Source: Phaeobacter italicus
GTDB lineage: Bacteria > Pseudomonadota > Alphaproteobacteria > Rhodobacterales > Rhodobacteraceae
NCBI RefSeq assembly: GCF_001258055.1
Contig: NZ_CVRM01000001.1
Coordinates: 1-64,000, forward strand
Reading direction: 5' to 3'
DNA length: 64,000 nucleotides
The position numbers and the translations under genes were made by a program. Positions 51,902 to 60,964 of the stretch are shown one piece after another. The number at the start of each line of letters is the position of its first letter. The stretch's first letter is position 1. The notes under the pieces were generated by a model that saw only the letters and a list, made by a program, of their open reading frames with translations, was not told where the DNA came from and did no database searches.

Positions 51902-52969
51902 TTACCCGGCAGAGACGGCGGCCCCCGTCGCACAAACCGGGCAATCGCTGCGCTGGCTGAGGCTGATCTTGCGGCTTTCGGAATAAAGCCCGTCGTATAT
52001 CAGCATCTCGCCCTGCAGGGTCTGACCTGCGCCGGTGATGGCCTTGATCGCCTCTAGCGCCATCATCGCGCCAACCACGCCGGGCAATGGGCCCACAACG
52101 CCCGCCTCGGAACAGCTGGGCGCAAGGCCGGCTGCCGGTGCTTCGGGAAAGATGCACTGATAACAGGGGCCGCCTGCGGTGGGGTGAAACAGGGAAATCT
52201 GCCCCTCCCACTGCGACAGCGCGCCTGAAATCAGCGGCCTGCCCAGGGCCACAGCCGTGCGATTTGCCAGATAGCGCGTGTCGAAATTATCGGTGCCATC
52301 AAGGATGAGATCGTAATCCGCAAACAGATCGGCGGCGATGTCTTCGCTCAGCCGTCGATGATAGGGGCGCACGGTGATATGGGGGTTCTGGGCCTCCATC
52401 GCGGCCTGGGCCGAGAACACTTTGGGCATCCCGATGTCCTGATCACGGTGGATGACCTGACGCTGCAGGTTGGCGTTTTCCACCACATCGTCGTCGATCA
52501 CCCCGATGGTGCCGACCCCGGCGGCTGCAAGATATTGCAGCGCAGGCGCGCCAAGCCCCCCTGCCCCGATCACCAGCACGCGCGCCTTGCGCAGCTTTTT
52601 CTGGCCCGGTCCGCCCAGTTCGCGCAACACGATGTGGCGGGCATAGCGGTCCAACTCGCTGTCAGAGAATTTGTCCGCGCGGGGTTTGGTGGCGGTCTCC
52701 TCCGCAGTGTCGGGCTGGGCGCGGCTGCGCAGCCGACGCAACAGGTGGCGATAGGCCATCACCAGTACGACAGCGCCTGCCAGCATCAGCCAGGGGGCCG
52801 CAGATCCGCCAGTTGCGGCACGCAGCGGCGCGCCTTCGGGCAGGGTCAACTGGATTGCCAGCACCGCGAGAAAGATCAGCGCCAGAAGGGACAGGCGCAG
52901 GCGGCGGTCCAGACCGGCAAAGCCGCCCCCCCACCAGATCAACGCTGCAAGAAGGAAGATCGACAGCAT
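51902..52969 (-). CDS. moeB: Molybdopterin-synthase adenylyltransferase MoeB with membrane segment
   Basis: This 355-residue E1-like enzyme adenylates the C-terminus of MoaD. The ATP-binding Rossmann motif is VLVIGAGGLGAPALQYLAAAGVG, with DDDVVENANLQRQ and LILDGTDNFDTRYL. Zinc is held by C-Y-Q-C and C-P-V-C. About 100 extra residues at the N-terminus hold three hydrophobic segments (LSIFLLAALIWWGG, LRLSLLALIFLAVLAIQL, APWLMLAGAVVLVMAY), so the enzyme is probably tethered to the membrane. No C-terminal rhodanese domain is present. The start overlaps the dut stop by one base. Confidence 0.88.
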   Translation of the reverse strand: MLSIFLLAALIWWGGGFAGLDRRLRLSLLALIFLAVLAIQLTLPEGAPLRAATGGSAAPWLMLAGAVVLVMAYRHLLRRLRSRAQPDTAEETATKPRADKFSDSELDRYARHIVLRELGGPGQKKLRKARVLVIGAGGLGAPALQYLAAAGVGTIGVIDDDVVENANLQRQVIHRDQDIGMPKVFSAQAAMEAQNPHITVRPYHRRLSEDIAADLFADYDLILDGTDNFDTRYLANRTAVALGRPLISGALSQWEGQISLFHPTAGGPCYQCIFPEAPAAGLAPSCSEAGVVGPLPGVVGAMMALEAIKAITGAGQTLQGEMLIYDGLYSESRKISLSQRSDCPVCATGAAVSAG

Positions 52970-53424
52970 CAGCGCTGCCCCGTAGAGCCAAACCCGCCGC
53001 TGCCGCGCGCGCTGTCGCTGAGGCTGTCGACAAGGTGGAACCGGGCCTGCAGCACGGGGGCCACCACCATCTGCGCGATACGGTCGCCATGGGCGATCTC
53101 AAACGGTGCATCGCCCGCGTTCATCACGATCACCCCCAGCGGGCCACGGTAATCGCTGTCGATGGTGCCCGGCGCGTTGGGCAGGGTGATGCCGTGCTTC
53201 AGCGCAAGGCCCGAACGGGGGCGGATCTGCACCTCGTAGCCTTGCGGGATTTCCAACCGCAGCCCTGTCGGCACCAGTCTGCGCTCTCCCGGTGCCAGCG
53301 TCAGAGATTGGCGGTCCGGCAGGTTGGCGCGCAGGTCCGCGCCTGCGGCTTCCGCTGTCTGATAGGCAGGCAGTGGCACATCCCTGTCTGCGCCCTCGTC
53401 ATATGTGATACGGATCTCGACCAT
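52969..53424 (-). CDS. dut: Deoxyuridine triphosphatase (dUTPase)
   Basis: This 151-residue trimeric enzyme hydrolyses dUTP to dUMP. The five motifs are visible: [39 protein letters not shown], and the C-terminal P-loop-like [10 protein letters not shown]. Its length is standard. It lies between coaBC and moeB in a same-strand cluster; dut following coaBC (dfp) is a common bacterial arrangement. Confidence 0.96.
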   Translation of the reverse strand: MVEIRITYDEGADRDVPLPAYQTAEAAGADLRANLPDRQSLTLAPGERRLVPTGLRLEIPQGYEVQIRPRSGLALKHGITLPNAPGTIDSDYRGPLGVIVMNAGDAPFEIAHGDRIAQMVVAPVLQARFHLVDSLSDSARGSGGFGSTGQR

Positions 53425-53466
53425 TGCTGTGGCGTGTCCTTGCTCGTTTGTTCCCGTTCGGGCGGC

Positions 53467-54669
53467 TCAGCCCTTGTCTGTCAGCGCGGCGGCGATGCGT
53501 TCGGCCAGTTGGCGCGCGACGGCTGTCTTGTCCATGCGCGGCCAGCTTTCGGCACCTGCATCGGAAATCAGGATCACCGCGTTTTCGCTGCCCCCCATGA
53601 TGCCCGTCGCCGGAGAGACATCATTGGCCACGATCCAGTCGCAGCCCTTGCGCAGGCGTTTGGCGGTGGCGTTGTCCACCACGTCGTTGGTTTCGGCCGC
53701 AAACCCCACAACCAGCCCCGGTCGCCCCTCGTCCAGATGCGCGACGGTCTTGAGGATATCGGGGTTTTCGGCAAACTCCATGACCGGCAGGCCGTCCTTT
53801 GACTTCTTCAGCTTGCGGTCCGAGGCGCTGGTGACGCGCCAATCGGCCACCGCAGCGGCAAAGACACCGGCATCCGCAGGAAGCGCCGCAAAAACCGCAT
53901 CTGCCATCTGTTGGGCGGTCTCGACCGGCACCACCTCTACCCCCTCGGGTGGCGCGACGCTGGCAGGGCCCGTGATAAAGACCACTTCAGCGCCCAGATC
54001 GCGCAGAGCACGGGCCAGCGCTGTTCCCTGCGCACCGGAGGAGCGGTTGGCGATATAGCGGACCGGGTCGATCGGTTCATGGGTGGGGCCGGAGGTGACG
54101 ACAATGCGCCGCCCCTTCAGGGGGCCATCCGACAGTTTGGCGGTGATGGCGGCAACAATCGCCTCTGGTTCGGCCAGACGACCGGGGCCAAATTCGCCGC
54201 AGGCCATGCCGCCCTCATCCGGGCCAACACAAGCGACACCATCGGCCAGCAGCGTGGCCAGATTGCGCTGGGTTGCGGGGTGCTGCCACATGCGCACGTT
54301 CATCGCAGGCGCCAAGAGCACCGGCGTATCCGTTGCCAGCAGCAGGGTAGACGCCAGATCATTGGCATGGCCATTGGCCATTTTCGCCATCAGATCCGCC
54401 GTCGCCGGGGCCACCACCAGAAGATCCGCACTGCGCGACAGCTGGATATGGCCCATCTCTGCCTCGGCGGTGAGATCAAACAGATCGCGGTGCACCGCCT
54501 GCCCCGCAAGTGCGGAGACCGACAGCGGGGTCACAAATTCCTCTCCCGCCTTGGTCAGAACCGGCACCACCTCGGCGCCCTGATCCTGCAAGCGGCGGAT
54601 CAGCTCCAGCGATTTATATGCCGCGATGCCGCCGCCGATGATCAGAAGAATACGTTTGTTGGCCAGCAT
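53467..54669 (-). CDS. coaBC: Bifunctional phosphopantothenoylcysteine decarboxylase/synthetase
   Basis: This 400-residue enzyme carries out two steps of coenzyme A synthesis. The N-terminal flavodoxin-like CoaC half has IIGGGIAAYKSLELIRRL, a catalytic His in MGHIQLSR, PAMNVRMW and a substrate-recognition clamp ending in GMACGEFGPGRL with the reactive Cys. The C-terminal CoaB half has VVTSGPTHEPIDPVRYIANRSSG and FAAAVADWRV, with a CTP-binding lysine stretch KLKKSKDGLP. It starts the coaBC-dut-moeB cluster, 42 bp before dut. Confidence 0.96.
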   Translation of the reverse strand: MLANKRILLIIGGGIAAYKSLELIRRLQDQGAEVVPVLTKAGEEFVTPLSVSALAGQAVHRDLFDLTAEAEMGHIQLSRSADLLVVAPATADLMAKMANGHANDLASTLLLATDTPVLLAPAMNVRMWQHPATQRNLATLLADGVACVGPDEGGMACGEFGPGRLAEPEAIVAAITAKLSDGPLKGRRIVVTSGPTHEPIDPVRYIANRSSGAQGTALARALRDLGAEVVFITGPASVAPPEGVEVVPVETAQQMADAVFAALPADAGVFAAAVADWRVTSASDRKLKKSKDGLPVMEFAENPDILKTVAHLDEGRPGLVVGFAAETNDVVDNATAKRLRKGCDWIVANDVSPATGIMGGSENAVILISDAGAESWPRMDKTAVARQLAERIAAALTDKG

Positions 54670-54769
54670 TTATCCGTCCTTGCCGCAAAGTCCGCCAAAC
54701 AGTACTGCGCCTGCGCGCGAGAGGGAAACGGTTTTCACCCTGCCGGCCGCGCTGTGTTGCCGACAAGAA

Positions 54770-54795
54770 AGGCGCGCCCGTTTCGGACGCGCCGG
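54770..54795 (-). terminator. Terminator of rpoH
   Basis: On the minus strand GGCGCGTCCG and CGGGCGCGCC pair around AAA and are followed by TTTCTTG. It lies about 40 bp past the rpoH stop codon. Confidence 0.75.
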
Positions 54796-54835
54796 TCTGG
54801 TCTTTGATCTATCGCGGCTGCGATCTGCGCCCCGC

Positions 54836-55714
54836 TTACATCAGGAAATTCTGCACCTCACGCGAACAGGTTTCGAGCGACTTGCGCATTTTCTGGAAAG
54901 CTGCGGCCTCTAGTTGGCGGACGCGTTCCTTGGACAGGCCCAGCTCATCCCCGAGGCTTTCGAGAGTGCGGGGTTTGTCGCGCAGTTTGCGTTCGGTGAT
55001 GATGAACCGCTCGCGATCGTTGAGCGCCTGCATCGCCTCTACCAGCCAGGTGCGCAGCTGCCTGGTGTCGTGGCTTTCCTCGACCAGTTCGGCGGCTTGT
55101 GCGCTGTCATCTTCCAGCGCCTCGATCCACTCGCGGCCCTCATCCTCGGCCGACTGTACCGCGTTCAGTGAGAAATCCGCCCCCGACAGGCGGCCGTCCA
55201 TCATCTGCACGTCGCGCAGCGGCACGCCGATTTCGGTGGCGATTTTCTGGTGCAGCTGATGCTGGTCCAGCTGCTCTCCGCTGGCGGCGGCTTCGCGCTC
55301 CAGCTGGGCCTGGACGCGGCGCATGTTGAAGAACAGGGATTTCTGGGAGGAGGTAGAACCGGTGCGCACCATCGACCAGTTGCGCATCACGTAATCCTGA
55401 ATGGAGGCCTTGATCCACCAGACCGCATAGGTCGAAAAGCGCACGCCGCGATCCGGGTCGAATTTGTCAGCGGCTTTCATCAGCCCCAGACCCGCCTCTT
55501 GAATGAGGTCATTCATCGGCGCGCCGTAGCGTCGGAATTTCGAGGCCATGGAGATCGCCAGCCGCATATATGCGTTGATCAATCGATGGAGCGCCTGGAC
55601 ATCCCGCTCATCCCGCCAGGCGTAGGCCAGCTTGAGCTCGGTCTCGGCATCAAGCAACTCGGCCTTCATCGCCCGCTTGGGCAGTGGGTTTTCGATCATG
55701 GTATCAAGTGCCAT
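54836..55714 (-). CDS. rpoH: Heat-shock sigma factor RpoH, RpoHII type
   Basis: This 292-residue sigma-70 group member has region 2 as NAYMRLAISMASKFRRYGAPMNDLIQEAGLGLMKAADKFDPDRGVRFSTYAVWWIKASIQDYVMRNW in pieces. The RpoH box follows (SSQKSLFFNMRRVQAQ), and region 4 is FIITERKLRDKPRTLESLGDELGLSKERVRQLE. The QEAGLGLMKAADKF and VRTGSTSSQKSLFF wording matches the RpoHII branch known from Rhodobacter sphaeroides, which serves the singlet-oxygen and oxidative-stress response, rather than RpoHI. Assignment to RpoHII is from memory of these motifs. Confidence 0.9.
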   Translation of the reverse strand: MALDTMIENPLPKRAMKAELLDAETELKLAYAWRDERDVQALHRLINAYMRLAISMASKFRRYGAPMNDLIQEAGLGLMKAADKFDPDRGVRFSTYAVWWIKASIQDYVMRNWSMVRTGSTSSQKSLFFNMRRVQAQLEREAAASGEQLDQHQLHQKIATEIGVPLRDVQMMDGRLSGADFSLNAVQSAEDEGREWIEALEDDSAQAAELVEESHDTRQLRTWLVEAMQALNDRERFIITERKLRDKPRTLESLGDELGLSKERVRQLEAAAFQKMRKSLETCSREVQNFLM

Positions 55715-55744
55715 TTTTCTTCCCCGTTGATGAGTTTGACCCTG

Positions 55745-55771
55745 TTACGTGGCGGCAGGCACATTGGATCA
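55745..55771 (-). promoter_or_regulatory. Candidate ECF-sigma (RpoE-type) promoter of rpoH
   Basis: On the minus strand TGATCC is followed after 16 bp by CGTAA, ending about 30 bp before the rpoH ATG. TGATC is the -35 element of RpoE/ChrR-type promoters in Rhodobacter, and rpoHII is a known RpoE target there. The -10 element is less certain. Confidence 0.45.
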
Positions 55772-56214
55772 ATTCTAAATTGGCAAAAATCCAAAGCGCC
55801 TGATCGGACCGCTGCGCGGAGGCCAGTTTGAGGCTGTGATCCGGGCCGAAAATGGTTCAGGCGAAAGGCCTATGTCCGGCGTCGGTGATGTCTCGGGTCT
55901 TGGCAGTCTGCATTGGAATTGCGGTACGCTAACGCGCGAAATCCACCTTGGTTCCCGGATGATGCAAAATTCATGGTCATCGCGGGTCTGTCAGCGGGGC
56001 GGCAGAGCGATTGCCGCACCCAATGCGCCACATGAGCCCTGCTAAGGCCCGGTTTGGCGATGTGCCCTATTTGGCGGTACCTGTCGTTGGCCCGCAGCGA
56101 TCCACAAGGATCCGCAGCGCAGGTTGACGCAGGCAAGGGGGCTGCGCATCTTGTGCTGCACTGCACCCGTCGATACCCAGTATCGCACCTTAGGACAGAA
56201 ACAGGGTAATAAAA
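55772..56214. other. Gene-poor region between rpoH and cobU
   Basis: This divergent region has no convincing gene. I looked for a cobalamin riboswitch in front of cobU (GCCACTG-type B12 box) and did not find one. Inverted bits such as GATCC-ACAAG-GATCC near 56099-56113 are short. Confidence 0.4.
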
Positions 56215-56736
56215 TTGCCGTCGAAAGTCACTTTCATTCTTGGGGGCGCGGCCTCTGGAAAATCGGCTTTTGCCGAAGAAATCTGCGTAAAGTCCGGAAA
56301 AGACAGGGTTTATCTGGCCACGTCACAAGTGTTTGATCGTGAAATGCGCGCAAAAGTGGACCGCCACCTGCAACAGCGGGGAGAGGGCTGGACCACCCAT
56401 GAGGCGCCAATGGATGTGGCGCCGGTCCTCGACTCGCTTGGTGGGGATCAGATCTGCCTGCTGGATTGCGCGACCATGTGGCTGAGCAATCATATGCTGG
56501 CAGAGGACGGTGATCTGGTGTCCGCGCAGAGGGATCTTTTGGATGCGCTGGCGCGCTGTGCGGCTGATGTTGTGGTTGTGTCCAATGAAACCGGACAGGG
56601 CATCGTCCCTGAAAACGCGCTGGCGCGGCGGTTCCGCGAGGCACAGGGGCGGCTGAACATCGAACTGGCCAAGGTGGCAGATACCGTTGTGCAGGTCACT
56701 GTCGGCCTGCCACATGTGCTGAAAGGTGCGCTATGA
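56215..56736 (+). CDS. cobU: Adenosylcobinamide kinase / guanylyltransferase
   Basis: This 173-residue bifunctional enzyme of the cobalamin nucleotide-loop pathway phosphorylates and then guanylylates adenosylcobinamide. The P-loop is FILGGAASGKSAFAEE. The GMP-accepting His lies in KVDRHLQQRGEGWTTHEAP. LLDCATMWLSN and VVVSNETGQGIVPENALARRFRE close the active site. The start is a TTG at 56215. It overlaps the next gene by 4 bp. Confidence 0.93.
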   Translation: MPSKVTFILGGAASGKSAFAEEICVKSGKDRVYLATSQVFDREMRAKVDRHLQQRGEGWTTHEAPMDVAPVLDSLGGDQICLLDCATMWLSNHMLAEDGDLVSAQRDLLDALARCAADVVVVSNETGQGIVPENALARRFREAQGRLNIELAKVADTVVQVTVGLPHVLKGAL

Positions 56737-57338
56737 GCGAGAGCGATCTGACGCGGTTGTTTCTGATCCGTCACGGGCCGACCCATGCCAAAACTATGGT
56801 CGGCTGGTCGGATCTGCCAGCGGATCTGTCTGACACCGCGGCGCTTGCACGGTTGCATGATTACCTGCCGCAGGAGGCGGTGGTGGTGTCCTCGGATCTG
56901 TCGCGCGCCCGTGACACCGCCTCGGCCATCGGCGGCACCCGCGAGCGGCTGGCGGATCATCGCGACCTGCGCGAGATCCACTTTGGCGCCTGGGAGCTGC
57001 GCAGCTGGGCCGAGATTGACGCCGAATCCCCCGACCATATCCGCGCCTATTGGGAAACGCCCGGCGATGTGCGGCCCCCCGGCGGCGAGAGCTGGAACGA
57101 GGTTTGCGCCCGTGTCGATCGCGCCATCAATGCGCTGATTGCGCAGCATCGGGGCCGCAACCTGATCGTGGTGGGGCATTTCGGTCAGATCCTGACACAG
57201 ATCCAGCGGGCCGCGCGGCTGACAGCAGAAGAGGCGTTTTCCCACCGCATCGACAATCTGTCGGTCACGGAGCTGAGCCATCAGGGGCTGGACTGGGATC
57301 GGGGCTGGAGCAGCGGGCGGATCAATCACATTCCGTGA
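56733..57338 (+). CDS. Histidine phosphatase family protein (CobC-like)
   Basis: This 201-residue protein has the catalytic LFLIRHGPT motif, the second-shell VVVSSDLSRARDTA and the late VVGHFGQIL histidine of the branch-1 histidine phosphatases. Coupling to cobU (ATGA overlap) points to alpha-ribazole-phosphate phosphatase (CobC), which completes the lower ligand of cobalamin. Sequence alone does not separate CobC from other small phosphatases. Confidence 0.82.
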   Translation: MSESDLTRLFLIRHGPTHAKTMVGWSDLPADLSDTAALARLHDYLPQEAVVVSSDLSRARDTASAIGGTRERLADHRDLREIHFGAWELRSWAEIDAESPDHIRAYWETPGDVRPPGGESWNEVCARVDRAINALIAQHRGRNLIVVGHFGQILTQIQRAARLTAEEAFSHRIDNLSVTELSHQGLDWDRGWSSGRINHIP

Positions 57339-57396
57339 TGTATGGGCGCACAAATATTCGATTTGAGAATGGTTTCGCTGCGTCTAGCCTGTCTCT

Positions 57397-58080
57397 ATGG
57401 CTTATCAACTTTATATCGGTGATCGCAAGTATTCCAGCTGGTCATTGCGCGGCTGGCTGATGCTGGAAAAATTCAACCTGCCCCACTCGACCACTTTGGT
57501 CGAGATGTTTTCGGGCACGATGGCAGCGCAGATGGCGCCCCTTGCACCGGCGCGTCTGTTGCCGACGCTGGTTCTGCCGGAGGGCACTGTGGTGGGGGAA
57601 ACCGTCGCCATTGCCGAAACGCTGGCAGAGCGCCACCCAGAGGCCGGACTATGGCCCGCTGACCCGGCCGCACGCGCCACGGCGCGCTGGCTGGTGGCAG
57701 AGATGGCGTCGGGCTTTGGGGCGCTGCGCAGCGCCTGTCCGATGCAACTTGCCTATATCTATCAGGGATTTGAGCCGTCAGACGCCGTTCTTGCGGATCT
57801 TGCACGGATCGAGACGCTGTTTGACCATGCCCGCGAGTTCTCTGGTGCTGCGGAGGGCTGGCTGTTTGGTGATTATTCTCTGGCGGATGCCTTTTATGCG
57901 CCGGTTGCGGCGCGGATTGTTGGCTATGACCTGCCAGTGTCAGAGCGGATGCGGGCCTATTGTCGGCTGACCCTGTCGGACCCGGTTTTGCTGCAATGGC
58001 AGGCCCGCATTGATGAAACGGTCTATGACACCAACCCCTATCCCGTCGACCTGCCCTACCGCCCTTGGGTGCTGGCCTAG
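57397..58080 (+). CDS. Glutathione S-transferase family protein
   Basis: This 227-residue protein has a thioredoxin-fold N-terminal domain. YIGDRKYSSWSLRGWLML carries the candidate catalytic Ser (S-S-W-S), and RLLPTLVLPEGTVVGETVAIAETL contains the cis-Pro and the E-S/T glutathione contact. A helical C-terminal domain with WLFGDYSLADAFYAPV follows. The wording is like the zeta/theta-related GST group. The substrate is unknown. It is a single gene. Confidence 0.87.
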   Translation: MAYQLYIGDRKYSSWSLRGWLMLEKFNLPHSTTLVEMFSGTMAAQMAPLAPARLLPTLVLPEGTVVGETVAIAETLAERHPEAGLWPADPAARATARWLVAEMASGFGALRSACPMQLAYIYQGFEPSDAVLADLARIETLFDHAREFSGAAEGWLFGDYSLADAFYAPVAARIVGYDLPVSERMRAYCRLTLSDPVLLQWQARIDETVYDTNPYPVDLPYRPWVLA

Positions 58081-58195
58081 CGGGACACGTAATCGTGGTG
58101 AATAGATCGTAAATACGGCACGCCGTTAACGACTCCGAAACCACGATTGCCAAGCCTTTCTGCAGACCCACCTGAGGCCTGCAGAAAGGGGAGAG

Positions 58196-59698
58196 ATGAT
58201 TTCACGCGCCTATACCGTTGCCTTTCAGGGGGTAGAGGCCCGCCCGGTGGAGGTGCAATGCGCCGTGGCGCCCGGCCTGCCTGCGTTTTCCATCGTCGGG
58301 CTGCCAGACAAAGCGGTGAGCGAGGCCCGCGAACGGGTGCGCGCCGCCTTTGCCGCCCTGTCCATCGCCCTGCCCGCCCGCCGCATCACCGTGAACCTGT
58401 CCCCTGCCGACCTGCCCAAGGAGGGCAGCCATTTCGACCTGCCGATCGCGCTTGCCCTGCTAGCGGCGATAGAAATCATCCCGCCCGAGGCCGCATCAGA
58501 GAGCATCGCACTTGGTGAGTTGTCGCTGGATGGCTGCCTGATGCCGGTTGCGGGTGCCCTGCCTGCGGCAATGGCGGCCGCGAGCGAGGGGCGGCGACTG
58601 CTGTGTCCGGAGGCATCGGGTGCAGAGGCCGCATGGGTCCGCGATGCCACCGTGATTGGGGCGGCGACCCTGGGGGATGTGCTGCGCCATTTTACCGGTC
58701 AGGGCGTCATCTCCCCCGCCCGCCCCGGTGAGGTGGTTGAAGACACAGGCTGCAAGGATCTGCGCGATGTTAAGGGACAGGACCGTGCAAAGCGGGCGCT
58801 GGAGATTGCTGCCGCGGGACGTCATCACCTGCTGTTTGTCGGCGCGCCCGGTTCCGGCAAATCAATGCTGGCCGCGCGCCTGCCCGGCATCCTGCCAATG
58901 CTGAGCGCGGCTGAAGCGCTTGAGACGTCGATGATCCAGTCACTGTGCGGCCTGATCGACAGCGGTGGCATCTGTCGCAGTCGGCCGTTTCGCGCGCCCC
59001 ATCACACGGCGTCGATGGCCGCAATCGTCGGAGGCGGCAGGCGCGCGCAGCCCGGTGAGATCAGCCTCGCCCATAATGGCGTGCTGTTTCTTGATGAACT
59101 GCCGGAATTCAGCCGTCCGGTTCTGGAAACCCTGCGTCAGCCGCTGGAGACCGGATCCGTCAATGTGGCGCGGGCCAATGCCCATGTCAGCTATCCCAGC
59201 CGGTTCATGCTGATTGCGGCGGCGAACCCCTGCAAATGCGGCGCGCTGAGCGATCCGGGCCGGGCCTGCGCGCGGGCACCGCAATGTGCGCAGGACTACA
59301 TGGGCCGCATCTCTGGCCCGCTGATGGACCGGTTTGATCTGCGGGTGGACGTTCCGGCGGTTGCGTTTTCCGATCTCGATCAGCCCGCCTGCGGTGAGGG
59401 CTCTGGCGAGGTGGCGCAACGTGTTGCCATCGCAAGGGAAATTCAGACGTCGCGCTATGATGGCTACGCCGGATTGCGCCAGAATGCGGACGCAGAAGGC
59501 AAGCTGCTGGAAGAGGTGGCCGCGCCAGACAGCGAGGGGCGCGCGTTGCTGCTGCAGGCTGCTGAACGCTTTGGCCTGACCGCGCGGGGCTATCACCGTG
59601 TGTTGCGCGTGGCGCGCACGATTGCCGATCTTGCCGGTGAGCCATTGATGCGCCGCCCCCATGTCGCCGAGGCGCTGAGTTTCCGCATTCCGGCCTGA
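58196..59698 (+). CDS. YifB/ComM family AAA ATPase (Mg-chelatase-like)
   Basis: This 500-residue protein begins with the ribosomal-S5/Lon-like domain (GLPAFSIVGLPDKAVSEARERVRAA). The AAA core follows, with Walker A FVGAPGSGKSMLAARLPG, Walker B GVLFLDELPEF and the sensor AANPCKCG. C-terminal zinc-like cysteines and helix YHRVLRVARTIADLAG complete it. In naturally transformable bacteria ComM is a branch-migration helicase; here its role is not known. GGGGAG precedes the ATG. Confidence 0.92.
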   Translation: MISRAYTVAFQGVEARPVEVQCAVAPGLPAFSIVGLPDKAVSEARERVRAAFAALSIALPARRITVNLSPADLPKEGSHFDLPIALALLAAIEIIPPEAASESIALGELSLDGCLMPVAGALPAAMAAASEGRRLLCPEASGAEAAWVRDATVIGAATLGDVLRHFTGQGVISPARPGEVVEDTGCKDLRDVKGQDRAKRALEIAAAGRHHLLFVGAPGSGKSMLAARLPGILPMLSAAEALETSMIQSLCGLIDSGGICRSRPFRAPHHTASMAAIVGGGRRAQPGEISLAHNGVLFLDELPEFSRPVLETLRQPLETGSVNVARANAHVSYPSRFMLIAAANPCKCGALSDPGRACARAPQCAQDYMGRISGPLMDRFDLRVDVPAVAFSDLDQPACGEGSGEVAQRVAIAREIQTSRYDGYAGLRQNADAEGKLLEEVAAPDSEGRALLLQAAERFGLTARGYHRVLRVARTIADLAGEPLMRRPHVAEALSFRIPA

Positions 59699-59702
59699 GC
59701 GC

Positions 59703-59737
59703 AAAAAAAAGACGCCCGCCCCGGTGGGCAGGCGTCT
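59703..59737 (-). terminator. Terminator of gshB
   Basis: On the minus strand GACGCCTGCCC and GGGCGGGCGTC form a stem with a CACCGG-type loop region, followed by eight T. It lies 21 bp after the gshB stop and also faces the comM-like gene. Confidence 0.88.
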
Positions 59738-59758
59738 GGCTGGATCAATCGGGCAGGA

Positions 59759-60691
59759 TCAGACCTTGGCCTCGATCGCCTGCCAGATTTTTTCGGCGAT
59801 GTTCACACCGTCAAAGCGCTCCAGCTCTTGAATGCCGGTGGGCGAGGTCACGTTGATTTCGGTGAGATAGTCGCCGATGACGTCGATGCCGACAAAGATC
59901 TGGCCTTTTTCGCGCAGCAGCGGACCAATGGCGGCGCAGATTTCCAGATCGCGTTCGCTCAGTCCGATTTTCTCCGGGCGACCGCCCACATGCATGTTCG
60001 AGCGTGTCTCGCCCGCGGCGGGAACGCGGTTGATGGCCCCGACCGGCTCGCCGTCGACCAGGATCACCCGCTTGTCGCCGTTTGAGACATCGGGCAGGAA
60101 TTTCTGCACAATCAGGGGCTCGCGGCTGAAGCCGGTGAACAGCTCGTGCAGAGAGGTCAGATTGCGGTCGTTGGCATCCAGACGGAACACACCCGCGCCG
60201 CCATTGCCATAGAGCGGCTTGAGAATGATGTCGCCGTGTTTTTCCTTGAATGCCTTGATGGTCTGCAGATCACGGGCAATCGTTGTCGGCGGGGTCAGAT
60301 CCGGAAAGTCGAGAACCAGCAGTTTTTCCGGGTAGTTGCGGACCCAGAAGGGATCATTCACCACCAGCGTCGTGCCCTTGAGCCGGTCGAGAAGATGGGT
60401 GGAGGTGATGTAATGCATGTCAAAGGGCGGATCCTGACGCAGCCAGACCACGTCGAAATCAGCCAGATCGACCTCGCGCTCGGGGCCGAGCACTGCGGGG
60501 GTTCCCGGCACCCGCTGGACCGTCATGTCCTGACCACGGGCGGTGATGCGCCCTTCCTGATAGGCGAGCTGATCCGGGCCGTAGAAAAACAGCTCATGGC
60601 CGCGCGCCTGTGCCTCTTCGGCGAGACGGAAGCTGCTGTCGGCGTTGATATCGACCGCAGAGATCGGGTCCATTTGAAAGGCGATTTTCAT
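59759..60691 (-). CDS. gshB: Glutathione synthetase
   Basis: This 310-residue ATP-grasp enzyme joins gamma-glutamylcysteine and glycine. N-terminal [26 protein letters not shown] is diagnostic. [21 protein letters not shown] carries the substrate site, [15 protein letters not shown] is the ATP loop, and the metal ligands are in [23 protein letters not shown]. Length is normal for GshB. It acts in the cytoplasm and is a single gene. Confidence 0.96.
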   Translation of the reverse strand: MKIAFQMDPISAVDINADSSFRLAEEAQARGHELFFYGPDQLAYQEGRITARGQDMTVQRVPGTPAVLGPEREVDLADFDVVWLRQDPPFDMHYITSTHLLDRLKGTTLVVNDPFWVRNYPEKLLVLDFPDLTPPTTIARDLQTIKAFKEKHGDIILKPLYGNGGAGVFRLDANDRNLTSLHELFTGFSREPLIVQKFLPDVSNGDKRVILVDGEPVGAINRVPAAGETRSNMHVGGRPEKIGLSERDLEICAAIGPLLREKGQIFVGIDVIGDYLTEINVTSPTGIQELERFDGVNIAEKIWQAIEAKV

Positions 60692-60964
60692 GATGTCAGT
60701 CCCTCATGACATGGGCAGGTTGCAGGGCGTTTGGGCAGGTTGGTCGACAATGGGCCAGAACCCGGCGCGAACCGCTGCCCGGAATACATGGCCCAGCCGG
60801 GCCTTATGTTCAATGGTGCGCTGCCGCATGGCCCAAGGCGAAGGGATGGGAAACCCCCCCGTTTTCACAAAAAAGTGAGGCGTGTGCGGAACCAATTGCT
60901 GCACGGCTGAGTTGTCCTGCCAGTAATGAACGACATTACACTGACAACTAAGAGGATGGAAACA

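Noticed and set aside
55870-56166. 98-codon minus-strand frame between rpoH and cobU
   Set aside because: No start signal and no protein-like pattern; random composition.
55772-56214. Cobalamin riboswitch before cobU
   Set aside because: The expected B12-box and core motifs were not found.
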